DNA of 64,000 nucleotides. It comes from Schistosoma mansoni (Eukaryota > Platyhelminthes > Trematoda > Strigeidida > Schistosomatidae). Under the pieces are notes generated by a model. It was not told the origin of the DNA. It saw only the letters and a program-made list of their open reading frames with translations, and ran no database searches. This document shows positions 1 through 11,752 of the stretch, one piece after another (the stretch's first letter is position 1; every line of letters begins with the position of its first letter). The DNA lies in NCBI RefSeq assembly GCF_000237925.1, contig NC_031497.1, positions 16,728,770 through 16,792,769 of the forward strand, in the 5' to 3' direction. A program made the translations under genes and the position numbers.

Positions 1-2999
1 TGCTTCTAATGTAATTCTTTGACGATTCATATATATTTGGGTCTAATGTCTTTAAATGTTCACATTATTAGTGTAAAACATCATCTTCAACTACCTGATA
101 TTTTTCATGTTTGCTTTAATTCCCATCTTTATACCTTTTTTTCTTGTCACATATTTGTTGATTTTTTATAACACAATATTGTAGTAATGAGTGATTTCTT
201 CAATTTGGTACTTTGTTCTATATGAGACTAATGAAAAGTATGTAACAACTACCTAAAGCTTGAAATACTTGAGTCTGATCCATAGCGGTGTTACAGGTAC
301 ACACCATTGAGAGACCCCATGCTAGGACAAAACAGATCTTCAATTCTCTCTTGTTTTTAATGACTTCCGAGCTACATTCAGTCCATGTAGTAAATCGTCT
401 TCATGTTTCGGTTCTCTGCACATACATTTGTTTTTGATTGTAGGTTTCGTTTGTATTACCATATATCAGTTGAAGAATGAATAACAATAAGAAATTATTA
501 GAACACTAATTGATTTATTCTTTGAGTTCTAAAGAAAAATAAAAACCATACCCGACATTTTTTGTATCGTTTAGGTATCACTAAATCTCATGTGTTTTTG
601 TCTACTGTATTACTTCACTGAATTGTAACATATACTCCGTGGATCCATAGGTATTGTCTCTTTATGCTGTTAACGCGAATCCGAAATGTAGTTTTGATAT
701 TTTAACATTTTGCCGTACTAAATGTACACAGTCTCGACTGTAAATGCTTTTGTAGTAAGTAGTAGTACAATATGCATATCATAAACGGAGATGGTGGTAG
801 CCAGCTGTGGAATCCAGGGTGCGCGTTCCGTCCTAGTTAGGACTCGTCATTTGATTGTTTAAAATAGGACGAAACACACGCCCTGGATTCCACTGCTAGC
901 TACCATCCAACTCCAATTATAATGTTTGTAACTTAAGGCAACCCTCACATATTCCGATAAGAGACCGACCACTTGCAGTCCTAAACACCAATGGGAAGAT
1001 TCAAACAACCAATACAAAAATGAATTAATATGTATATCAATTCTAACTGTCAATCTTCCTGAAAGCAGGATTGATATTGAATTACTTAAAATTTCAATAT
1101 TTACAAAATTTAAATTTAGTCATTATTTCTGAACTGTAGGTGTGAAGAGAGTTCAACAACCAACTGAATGCATAGGATATTACCAATCATTCCTCGTACA
1201 CACAAAAAAAAACCGAAAATGTCCAGTTGTTAACAATTGAAGATATTTTCAGTAATATATAGAGCAGAATCACTACACCCACTCAGAAACTAGCGACAAT
1301 TTCATTTTAGGGTATGTGGTGGCTGTATATGCATATTACAGTATTGCAGTGACATTCAAGGTGTTCATGAGACTATGACTAAGCTCTGAACTTAAAAATT
1401 TTTATAACTTAAGGGACAGAAAATATGATATAACTTGAGCTTAAAATGAATACGACTCAATGCAATGAAAAAATAAACACACTTAGCAAGTGCAAATTAA
1501 CTTGTTCATTCAAAACAAAAGACTTCTCTAACAAATTTACCCGTATATTTGCAGATCCACATGTACTGTTATGGGTTTACGAAATTCATACTGAATTGCT
1601 ACTTATGAAGTATTACTCTGAATTAATACAAAATGACATCAAATTAAACTGGTGCCATTAAAATGTTACGCTGAAGTTATTGAAATTATGTCACATACGG
1701 TTGATACAAACTGAAATGTTATGTAAACGATGTGCTATACTAAAGATTCTGGCACACTAAATAAGTTACGTGACCCCTTACTAGTAGTTTATCATTACCT
1801 TCATCACACAATACTATGTCAGTTAGATACTCCGATTGAAGGTAGCTTTCAGGTACAATATCAATCCCTGGAAAATAAAACGAACTATTCTCTAAAAAAA
1901 GATATCTATAATTAAATATGATGAGAGCACTGGCCATGAAAAATCCGCTTGCTATATTATTGCTTCAAACCTAAAGGTTATACTGACCATCTAACAGTTG
2001 TAATTTGGGTAGAATTCTAAAGATTTAGAATAGGTACCCTATTAGCACATTCATAAGTGTTCCAAATAACTTTCAGTATGTGTGAAAAAATTAGGATTGA
2101 TCTTTAAAGTGAGTGAGGTTCAGAAAGTAATAAGTGTTGAATCGTTTCGTCACATTTTTATTCGATTGCAATTCATCTAGGTTAACTATTGATACGTTTC
2201 GACTAACATTTTTATAATTAACAGTAAAAACAAACATTCAGTTGTCTTGTGTTCATCAGCAAACATTTTATTGATATCCTCATAAAGATGACTGAATTGT
2301 AGAAAGATTCCAATCAGATACTTGAACAACGATGAAAATAGTTTTTTTAAACTCCAAGTACTTAAAAATCAAAACTGCAATCAATTTGAAATTGATCATA
2401 TCATACACATAAGATCGACATTATCCTATTCAATAAAAATATGGTGAGTCTATTATTTAATAGTCAATCTATTAAACTGTAGTTCTCTTTCATTTTATAT
2501 TTGGTAAACAGTATCATATGGAAAATTGGTTCTCGTTTTTGCCTTAAAATCGATAAAAATGATCATGATCATAATATCTGTAAATAGTTCAGGTACATTT
2601 AACACGAGAAGAAAAATCTTAACTCACGATACCATTCATTATTTACATTTCAAATGCATATAGATGATTATAACTTCAATTCATCTAATGAAAGTACCGG
2701 CCTCTTATTTTTGGTTATATTTCAATTTCGGAATCACAATATCAATAGCCGAAAGTATTAACAAGTTGCTTCTTTTTCAGTGAGTATTATGAAGACACTA
2801 CATTATGTAGGTTAACTTGTAGATGATACTATTTAACTAAATTAAATTTATCATCATAGATCGATATATTGACTTCATCATTCTGGAGACAATCACATTT
2901 ATTTAAACAAGGAGAAAAGTTAATCTATATGCCTTGTATTACCATTATAATAAAATATTTCTATATTATACAGTAATTTTATTATCTATCAAGTTAGAA
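1..2999. other. Intergenic, no gene seen
   Basis: I see no coding signal longer than chance here. The stretch holds one hammerhead-related palindrome (788-915). Around 290-345 there is a decayed SINE-like piece whose CCCATGCTAGGAC core resembles stem II of the element at 14601-14785. The rest is AT-rich unique sequence. Confidence 0.6.
788..915. repeat. Palindrome of two hammerhead-ribozyme 3' halves
   Basis: The left arm (about 788-835, read on the minus strand) and the right arm (about 866-912, plus strand) are near-complementary. Both carry the block 'cctggattccac..gctagctacc' that forms the 3' half of schistosome hammerhead satellites. On the minus strand the piece GACGAGTCC..GGAC and a GGAA variant of the conserved GAAA are visible. 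On the plus strand AGGACGAAAC is intact but the 5' core is absent. Neither copy should self-cleave. It belongs to the same family as the elements at 22026-22293 and 26242-26431. Confidence 0.75.
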
Positions 3000-4040
3000 A
3001 TGTCACTTTACAATGATGAAGATTTAATTATCATTGATCCTAGTTATGAAAATTTAACAAATTTTCGCAAAGATTACGATTATGATCTAATTGGCAAAGC
3101 TATTGGTTTACGTGCATCATTTCTTCAGAATCCAGCTGGTTATTTACACAACCTTATTGAACAACATACGATAGAATTATTATTTACTAGTCTAATCTGT
3201 TTCGGTATATTTCTTGGTGTGGTTGTTTTATTATTTGTACTAAAAAAGTTTATTCATTATGTTAAATTGATAAAGTTACTTGTGAAGGAATTCAATAGTG
3301 TAAGATTACAACTAAAAGAGATTAAAAAAGAAAATTTGCCAATGAATTATGATATCTATGCAAAAGCAGTATTTACTGTATTAATAAGTTATTATCAACT
3401 GTTCAAAGGAAATGAGAATAGAATTATACCTGAAGATTTGATTGAATACGAAATAATACGTTTTGTATTAGAGGCTGCATGGAAGAATACTATAAGTTGT
3501 AGACAACTATACAACATAGAATTCAATAGATCAACTGAAGATGAATCAATTAAAGGACTACTAGAAGATGACTCAAAAAATGTAATAGATAATCTAAATG
3601 ATGTGGTTGATCATAATCAAAATATCAATAATTCAAGAACGGGTAAAAAATCTGATGTTAATCATATAACAGATGATAATGTGAATTTGATGATGAATAA
3701 AATGTATTATAAAAGAACGAATAAGCAAAATCTATCAAACAAATCAGTCGTAAAACCATGGTATGAAAACAAAAATCAAATAGTTATGAAAAACATCATT
3801 AATCCTAATGATATAGATAGCAATATAAAATTAGAAAATCTAAATAATCCTATGCATGATAAGGGAATAAATATTTCTCCTTATGAATATACAAGTAATG
3901 CTCAATATTTGAAGGAGAAATTCACTAACTTAACCCTCAATGAAAGTTCTCTTAATAATAATGAACTCCAGGGAACAACTCCAACTAATTTCCATCATAC
4001 TAATCAAATCTCTTCAGATTATAATGACTCAGGAGAATAA
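3000..4040 (+). CDS. Single-exon one-helix membrane protein, uncharacterised (paralogue A)
   Basis: An open frame of 346 codons starts at the ATG at 3000 and stops at TAA 4038-4040; an AATAAA signal follows at 4168-4173. I chose 3000 because the open stretch upstream has no ATG in frame, and because this start puts the motifs IIDP (residues 11-14) and KDYDYDL (24-30) at exactly the same residue numbers as in the paralogue at 7033. A hydrophobic helix spans about residues 58-81, followed by KK and a basic stretch, so the short N-terminus and the long polar, Asn-rich C-terminus lie on opposite sides of a membrane. There is no signal peptide. The C-terminal 200 residues are low in complexity (N, S, D, K). 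I do not recognise a family; it may be schistosome- or flatworm-specific. Confidence 0.8.
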   Translation: MSLYNDEDLIIIDPSYENLTNFRKDYDYDLIGKAIGLRASFLQNPAGYLHNLIEQHTIELLFTSLICFGIFLGVVVLLFVLKKFIHYVKLIKLLVKEFNSVRLQLKEIKKENLPMNYDIYAKAVFTVLISYYQLFKGNENRIIPEDLIEYEIIRFVLEAAWKNTISCRQLYNIEFNRSTEDESIKGLLEDDSKNVIDNLNDVVDHNQNINNSRTGKKSDVNHITDDNVNLMMNKMYYKRTNKQNLSNKSVVKPWYENKNQIVMKNIINPNDIDSNIKLENLNNPMHDKGINISPYEYTSNAQYLKEKFTNLTLNESSLNNNELQGTTPTNFHHTNQISSDYNDSGE

Positions 4041-5569
4041 ATAAGATAGAGAGATTTTAGGTGAATTCTTTGAATTATGTTTGAAGTACAGCCGTTTTAA
4101 TTGTTACACTATGCATTGTTCTCTTGTTTATAATTTACACATATTCTACTTGTTTTTTAAAACTCTAAATAAACTGATTATTGAAGTTGCGTTTTCCAAA
4201 AATGTCCTTTTTATTATCATAAGAAGAAATCTCTGGATATGTATGTAAATAGATTAAGTATACAGATAAAAACTGAATTATTCACGGAAATTAGTTAAGT
4301 CCATTTGTTTTTTGACTCCAGCTCTAAACGGCATCTGAAGGTTGAAAAAGGAACTGATTGTTCCGATACTTCATTTAATATTATCCAAAAGTGCCAACCT
4401 CATGGTACATTTGCTATTATCATCTTCAAAGATGAGGAAGAAAATATAGTGTAATGCACTGCGATAAATTCATGCAGGAAGTGGTTCCATAAATGTAATG
4501 GTTTAAATGAATTTCAACTCTTTCAGCTTTAAAATTTGTAACGTGCCGAAACCGAGGTTCAGTTCAAAAAGTGTTACAGAATGGACATATAACTAGTTTT
4601 TAAGTCGAATGTTGGAATAAAAATCTCGATATCAATTCTAATAAACGCCATATGTATTACTATTACATCTCGTGTTCTGACACTAAGATGTAAAATTATG
4701 ATAAAAGACAGGGGAAAAGTAAGTCTATCGTGAGGTTATTAAAAATTTATAAAATAAGTATACATAGCTTTCAATCTTCCATTTGGATTTTTCGGTGTGT
4801 TCTGCAGTCCGAACCGTCTTCTCATCTGGTGTTCACATGTTATCCTAAACCTGTGCTTTGTATGAACTGAAATTCTTCACTTCGTCAGAAAATTGTTGCA
4901 ACTTCGATGCCATGTTCCGCTACACACTACTTACAAACAATCTTGTGAGTAGCGTCCACTACAACAGGACAAAATAAGAGTTCACTAAGGGATAAAACCT
5001 ACGTTCATCCGGTTAACAAGAAAATATTTTAATTATACCTGCTTCTAAATTTATCCAACTTATAATACAAAGTAATACATGCTAACGAATGAAAAAATAA
5101 ACTACATCACATAGTAAAGTAGAACGACGTTACAAAGACTCTAACAAGAATAAAGAGAGGAACTTTCCCCTTTAAGAGGAAAGGGACTTTCATTTTAAAA
5201 AGTTATGACACTTCATAAAGAAAGTTGAGAATCGCCAGAAATTACAAGGCCAATGTCCCTTGTGACAACCATGAGCAGAAATAAAGACATGGAATGTCCG
5301 AATTATACGAGAGACCGGAATTATCATCTTACTGGTTCGATGAGGATTTACAACCTGGCTATATTTGAAATAACTAAAACAAGCTGAACAGAAAAGGCCA
5401 GATGTAGGAAAAATATTGTTTTATTCTGATCATGAAGAAAATGACCTACACACAAGGAGTGGTCTCCAAGACAGCGCGAAAAGTGCTCATGGAACGGGAG
5501 ACTCACAACTCCAGGATGATCAACGCATACTAGGAAATGAAGAAAAGGATTACCATGAACGGCACCCAG
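4041..5569. other. Intergenic, no gene seen
   Basis: Past the poly(A) signal at 4168-4173 of the upstream gene I see no coding or RNA feature. Short open frames here show no family resemblance. Confidence 0.55.
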
Positions 5570-6440
5570 TGCTATGCAATTATCAACGACAGTAGTGAAG
5601 ATGACCAAAATTAGTTTTGTGAGAATGCCAAGAAAATGGAAACATGGATATCACATTGACAAATCGAATAAACATCGTAGTAAGTGCGAGAACTACAGAG
5701 GAATCACACTACTGTTAGTACCGAGTAAAGCTTCCAGCGGTGTTACTGAACCGAACAAGTTATCCAGTGGACATCTATTCTCAAGGCAAATGAGCTGGCT
5801 TTCGTAACAATAGGTCATGTACAGACAAAACTACAACGCGGTATAGCATTGCTGTACAATCAGTTAAACATAATTCACCGGTTCGTATTAGGCTCCTTGA
5901 TTATGAGGAAGAATGTGACAGTGTGAATAAAAAGCATAGTAGGATTTTCGGTATTATGAAATGCGTAAAAATATCGTCACCATCATGCGAAGCTTTTAGG
6001 AGGGACACTGATATGCGGGTTAGGAAAATAATGATTGCTTACTTAGTCAGACTAGTAGATAATCTGACAGGTACTAGATGCCTTACATATTTTCCTACTT
6101 TTATTATTACTGCTCAAGTTCTAGTCGGGCTAGTTACGTGCTCTTGATCTGAGTTGTGTTGAAGTCCTGTAGAATGAACACTTAGATGGTATCTAGTGTA
6201 GATATATTCGTCTAAGGCAAACTAGTGTAAGATGGAAAACCGGACGCTATTTCAGACATACGTTGCAGAAGCCAACAAACTGGATTATTAAATAAATTCC
6301 AACTTGAGGTCCTGAAGGCAAAGAAAGAGGCTCTAGGAACTGGATGTGTACATCACTTGACAACAACTAAAAGAGAGAGCCCAAGACAGAGTTGCTAGGA
6401 TTTCTTGATTGGCGGCCTATGATGCAAGAAGGGTACAATA
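5570..6440 (+). mobile_element. Decayed RTE-like LINE reverse-transcriptase fragment
   Basis: Broken plus-strand frames read CENYRGITLL, then AGFRNNRSCTDK, then a DYEEECDSVN-like piece. These match the NYRGI, AGFR..RSCTDQ and DYEKAFDSV blocks of RTE-type LINE reverse transcriptases. From about 6220 to 6430 comes the family's C-terminal tail (RRWKWIGHTLRK-like, then a WRxLVGGLCS-like end). The catalytic middle is missing, so an internal deletion joins the palm N-terminus to the tail. Several frameshifts and stops are present; it is long dead. It lies between the two membrane-protein paralogues. Confidence 0.7.
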
Positions 6441-7032
6441 TTTATGTAAGTATATCCTTTTTTAGTCCATATCGATACTACAACACATGAAGTTAGAATA
6501 TTGGTGTTTAGTGATTCTAAATTTAACCCTCTAGCTTTTTGCTTCTATTATTAATCTACATCCTTGAAAAACCTATTTTTTGCCAACATTCTCAAATGTC
6601 AGAAATGATGATATTAAACTGCTTGAATTTTAGCCTACTGGTAGCGATATGAAATCCTCATACAAGTCAATATAATCCCTGAACTCATACTTTAACTCAA
6701 CCAATACTTTTTAAAAGTTAACCAACATATTTCTTGTTGACCAACGTCATTTAGAATGTAACATAAAATCTTTGAATTAAAAACTGACTATTAATTGTTA
6801 AACCTGAGTATATTTTTTTGTAAGTAATAAGATATGAATTAAATAACCTTTTGATTTACTATAATGAAATGTATTACATCTATCTCATGACCTTGAAAAT
6901 GTAATGTGACTAAGTTTAAACAAATTTCTATCAATAAAATCAACTAATATGAATAATGCTTAATATGCATTAAATAAAATGATCCACAAGGAATTGTACT
7001 TTCTTTACACGAATGAATAAAATTAACAATTT
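6441..7032. other. Upstream region of paralogue B, no feature seen
   Basis: AT-rich sequence without recognisable repeat or coding signal. It must contain the promoter and 5' UTR of the 7033 gene, but I can point to no specific element. Confidence 0.4.
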
Positions 7033-8001
7033 ATGCTTACCAAGTCATTATTTCCTATCCACATTATTGATCCAACATATAAAAATATAAATGAATATGC
7101 TAAAGATTATGATTATGATTTACGTGGTGTACCAATATCCAATTGGAAATTGATCATTAATTATCCATTAATTTATTTAAAATATTATTTAGAAAATTAC
7201 TCATTCCTATCATATTTACTACCGTTTATATTAATTTTGATCTTTCATATTTTAATGAATCTTGCTGAAAGTATCAACTGTTTATATTGTAAAATGAAAA
7301 TTATCAAAGAATGGAAAAAATTTACAGATAAACATTATCGTCCAGTATCGACTGAAAACAAGCCGGAAGATATCAATCTTAAACAATCCCACGAACAATG
7401 TAAAGAAGGTACTTCAACGGTTACAGAAGGACAATATAAAGAAGATTTAATAGACCCTGTTCTTAACTGTCTACCCTATCATCTGAGAAAGTTACTAACA
7501 ATTACAACTGAAGACGATAAAGCATTGAATGAAACTAATACAGAGTCAACTGGTGAAATAATCCAGCTTCAAGAAATTGAAAGCCAAAGTTGGATAAACG
7601 AATACATGTCTAGAGTTCGTGTTGCAATGAAACGAGCTGCTAAGTGTCAAAAAACAAAATTTTATCCTTGGGAAGAATGGAATTTTCTCGTGTGCTACAA
7701 TGAAGACGGTAACGACCTAAATGAAGGTCAGAAGAATCCTAACAGTAAAAAAGAGGTTGATTCGTCCGAAATGAAAACACAACTAGTAGATAATGACCAT
7801 AAGAATGATAAAAATAATGAGAAGCGAAAACCGCTACTAGAATTTCAATTCAAAGAAACTGGTGAATCATATGGTAAATTACCTGGTACTAGTGAACAGA
7901 ATTTGTTAGTACCGATTTCACACAAAAAACGAAATAAACGTTATCAATCAAAACAACGCTTAATGAAATTTAATAGACCGTTGTATTTAACAACTGAATA
8001 A
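7033..8001 (+). CDS. Single-exon one-helix membrane protein, uncharacterised (paralogue B)
   Basis: An open frame of 322 codons runs from ATG 7033 to TAA 7999-8001. The N-terminus repeats that of the 3000 gene in register: IIDP at 11-14, KDYDYDLRG at 24-32, then a hydrophobic helix at about 56-76 followed by a Cys-containing basic stretch. The remainder is charged, with acidic and lysine-rich tracts and a strongly basic end. Past the helix the paralogues share little, so the conserved part is the short N-terminal tail plus membrane anchor. AATAAA signals lie at 8218-8223 and 8337-8342. The same reading frame stays open after the stop (see 8002-8136). Function unknown. Confidence 0.8.
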   Translation: MLTKSLFPIHIIDPTYKNINEYAKDYDYDLRGVPISNWKLIINYPLIYLKYYLENYSFLSYLLPFILILIFHILMNLAESINCLYCKMKIIKEWKKFTDKHYRPVSTENKPEDINLKQSHEQCKEGTSTVTEGQYKEDLIDPVLNCLPYHLRKLLTITTEDDKALNETNTESTGEIIQLQEIESQSWINEYMSRVRVAMKRAAKCQKTKFYPWEEWNFLVCYNEDGNDLNEGQKNPNSKKEVDSSEMKTQLVDNDHKNDKNNEKRKPLLEFQFKETGESYGKLPGTSEQNLLVPISHKKRNKRYQSKQRLMKFNRPLYLTTE

Positions 8002-8136
8002 CCTTTGTTTAAAGGTAGTCGTCAAGTACAAAATCCACATAGTCTATCATATAGACAGAATAGTTATCACTATTACCCAAGACATCATAAAAAGTATAAA
8101 CGTTCTGAAAAAAAAATCCAAAAGAGCTGCAAATAA
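8002..8136 (+). other. In-frame open extension after the stop of paralogue B
   Basis: Directly after the TAA at 7999-8001 the same frame continues for 44 sense codons to a TAA at 8134-8136. It encodes a basic Ser/His/Tyr/Lys-rich tail (FKGSRQVQNPHSLSYRQNSY and on) like the end of the annotated protein. Either the first stop is a recent change or the tail is only used by read-through. It could also be chance; 44 open codons are uncommon, but not impossible, at this base composition. Confidence 0.45.
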
Positions 8137-9999
8137 TCAAACAAACATTTGTTGCATCAGACTTGAATGAAGACTGAAAAAACTACTAGAAGAAATCCAC
8201 TTTTCCTTATAAATAAACAAAATATTGATGGAAGCAAAGAAGTAACGAACACTTGTGAGTTGATTCATTTGAAATATTAGTAGACTATAATAATAATCAT
8301 AATATGGTTGTTGATAAAATTACTTTAATTTTACTGAATAAACTTTATGGGCCAAAATTTTTGCTAGTGTTCATTGGAGCGTCAACTTCAGGAAGGTAAT
8401 ACAATATCTTAAACAACCCTCTTTTAATGCATGCAATAATCCATTTTCCTAATTTTTAAAACCGACATGGGTTTTCACATACAAAATATATTATGATAAT
8501 TATTATCAAATCTTTTATTTTTATCATGCCTTAAACTATAATGATTGCTTTACTTATTGAACATAGCTAACAAAAATAGTTTGAGAAATAGTTACAGGAA
8601 TTTTAAAAATTTTCGAAATAATAAGTGTTTGCAATTTGTAATACTGTGTATGCTACTTATGTTGATCGACATAAGTAGTACGTAACACCAATCAGAAGTG
8701 GCATGCCCGGAAGTAGAAGACTGAGAAGGTCGAGCTGAAAGAAACAGGAATATAAACAGAGAGTTACTGTAATAACAACAGGAATGAATAAACGATGTGA
8801 GAGACAATTGATAGATGTGCAAACGAAGTATTTAATACATGATTTTTATATTTTACGAAGACACTCTTGCACTAATCAATAAATTGGTCTTCTTCCCCTG
8901 AGTCCTCGTTCACTACAATACTATTCATAAACGTGAAGTTATCGGCTGAAATGATTTTTACATTGCAGGTTCTCATACAACGTAAAACAAACTTAAAATG
9001 AATGTTTAAGAAGAATTCGACAAAATAAACTGAAAGTTGAATTTATTCAAATTTCATACGACGAACGTGAACTTTGGGACAGAATTTTCAGAGGGCTATT
9101 TTGATATTCACTATCAAAGTTTTGACATCAGAAAAACGTAAGGTCGATGACTTTACAATATATACATGAATTTTCGATATAAAACGCCAATTATTCAAGC
9201 TTTGCTGTCTTAACTATAATTAGTTTAAGTGTCTTATCATCATTCTCATTTCCAATCTCTAAATGATTTAGGTATCTGAACATGAATCCTAAGTAATAAT
9301 AATAAACTATTGACGTTTTTGGTCACTGCAGCAAGACAACTATAACAATCAGGGAGATCTTTATCTGTAAAAGATTGCTCAAAGTTTTGCAGATACTTAA
9401 AATCTATCAACTTACAATGAGGGTCTGATAAGTGTCAAAATGCTTAAGATGTCAACTCAAAATTTTAGATACCACAATATTTCTTGAGTGATCCTGGGTG
9501 AAAGTAGCAGTCAGTATTGAGAATACTCTGCTTTTGACACTTACTAATTTTTAATTTAACGAAGATTTTAAGTGTCTCATCATGCACATAAATATGAATA
9601 ACTATGTGGAACATTAGACATTATAAGGTTTGAAATCGGTGCATGATACCAATATCATTAAATGTCGAACAAATAAACTTCATATAAGTTACTTAAATAG
9701 ACAATGAGTCTATTCCAAGGATCACACACTTAAAATCAATAAACAAGAACAAATGCATTGATTGAAAGAATGAACAAAATAATTTATAGACTTCATACTG
9801 TAATATAACAAGGTAATTTGATATGTTTTGCTTGCATGCAAGTGTGTTGGATTTCCTAGATGTAATACAAAGGCTAAATATAAAAAAATAATGAAGTTTA
9901 GAATAGAAATAAAATTTTACAGAAAAGTTCCTGTTCACTGTCAAATAAATTATTTTCCGTAAAATTAAAATATGGAAAGAAAAGTAAGAAACAATCGGA
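8137..9999. other. Intergenic between convergent genes
   Basis: Contains the poly(A) signals of the plus-strand gene and the 3' flank of the minus-strand TUBGCP6 gene. No coding signal or recognisable repeat seen. Confidence 0.5.
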
Positions 10000-10390
10000 T
10001 CAAATAATATTTAGTTCAGCATTTGTCGAAGTATAAAAATCGTTTAAACCAAATATTATAGTTAACTGTGCCAATTTTGACCTAGCGCTTCTAACACTGC
10101 TACCTCCATTGGTAGTATCATGAACAAGCAATCGATTAACACGACGTCTTAAAAATTGACTATAACTTCGAAAACTTGCATGAACCGCATACAACTGCCT
10201 CCATTCTGTATGCTCAATCCGTTCATTATTTAATAACTGTTGTTGAGTACCATCGATATCACTAAACTGATGATGCGATGACCGAACAATCCATCTTCCT
10301 GTTAATAGAGCACGATGAAATTGATGTGCACATGTCAGCAAACCTTGGAAAAGTGTATTTAATTCATTGTCTGATACATCCAATAAAAGC
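10000..10390 (-). CDS. TUBGCP6 last exon, C-terminal GRIP2 end
   Basis: Acceptor ttttag precedes GCTTTTATTG; the first base completes a Gly codon. It encodes 130 codons ending in TGA at 10000-10002. SFRSYSQFLRRRVNRL and LTIIFGLNDFYTS correspond to the family's closing helices and its final 'RI(D/N)FN.(F/Y)Y' signature, so this is the true C-terminus. Confidence 0.92.
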
Positions 10391-11713
10391 CTAAAAGGAA
10401 ATTAAAATATGAACCATGTTATTACTATCCTAATTCATAAATACACATCTGTAAACAAAGGTAGCCATATTTAAACACAGTCAGTGTCAAAAGCCTAGGT
10501 GGTAAAAAAATAGTAAGTCCGTGCTGTTGTTTTAACCAATGTTAAGATTAGCAAACAAAAAAACAGACTAACGAGTATAAACATTAGCGAACACTGAAAT
10601 ATGAAGAGTTGGAGTACGACCCGGAGATTCACAAACGGAAATTTACATAATTTGACACATTCTTTATACAGTAATGGCAAACAGCCTGTCCATAACATTA
10701 ATGCTTTCACAATTTAGATCTATATACATTAATCCTGTTAACAGACTATCACCCACTTAGGGTAATAAAAAGCTAATACAAACTAAGAATCCAGTTTCTG
10801 TTTAAAGAAGTTTCATACACAGAGAACTTGATAATGCAAGCAACAACGATTGCAGAAAGTAGACAGAAACTAATATCATCTAGTGTAATTTTCGAGCTTA
10901 TTTTTCTTTGTCCCCTATAACTTTATCTCAAAGCCATTCATTCCTTCAATATTTAAATATAAGTGTTTTTAAATTGAAAAAGTGGTAATATAGTCTGCAA
11001 AAAAACTGAAATGATATATATATATATATATATATCGCTGAAAAACTCCCATCATATTAAAACATAATTATATGAACGAAGAATATTCTTTTCAATAATT
11101 TCTCATCAGGTTCTACAATTATAAATCCAAATTAATAATCCATAAAAAGAAATTGACCAAGTTTAAGGCAGAGTACATCATTTTAGAAACTGTAACATGT
11201 GAATCAGGGAGTGTTGTTTGTGATATAAAATAAAATCGAATCGTTAATGTTGGGATGACTAATATGTAGTGTCATTTTTATTATTATCATTATTACTATT
11301 ATTATTATTATCACAGTTTCTAACCTTTTAGAGAAATTTATTCAGCATCCACCCCTATTTACTATGTCTGACCTAATTCACATTACTCTACATATTACGT
11401 GATTTCTGATGTGTAATCCCATTATCCTCTCTCAACGCATGTCAACTATATTTATTCTGATCATTTATCTTACGATTTTATTTCACTAATAAACTGATTC
11501 AAGTTAATACTTCATATTAGTCAGTTCCAACATTAACGATTCGATTTTATTTTATATCACAAACAACACTCCCTGATTCACATGTTACAGTTTCTTAAAT
11601 GATGTACTCTGACTTAAACTTGCCCATTTTTTATGGATTATTAATTTGGATTTAGAATTGTATAACCTGATGAGAAATTATTGAAAAGAATATTCTTCGT
11701 TCATGTAATTGTG

Positions 11714-11752
<39 letters not shown>

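Noticed and set aside
859-1053. 64-codon minus-strand open frame
   Set aside because: It overlaps the hammerhead palindrome and has no family resemblance; its length is within chance.
2934-2999. N-terminal extension of paralogue A
   Set aside because: No ATG is in frame upstream of 3000, and the extension would break the residue-by-residue match with paralogue B.
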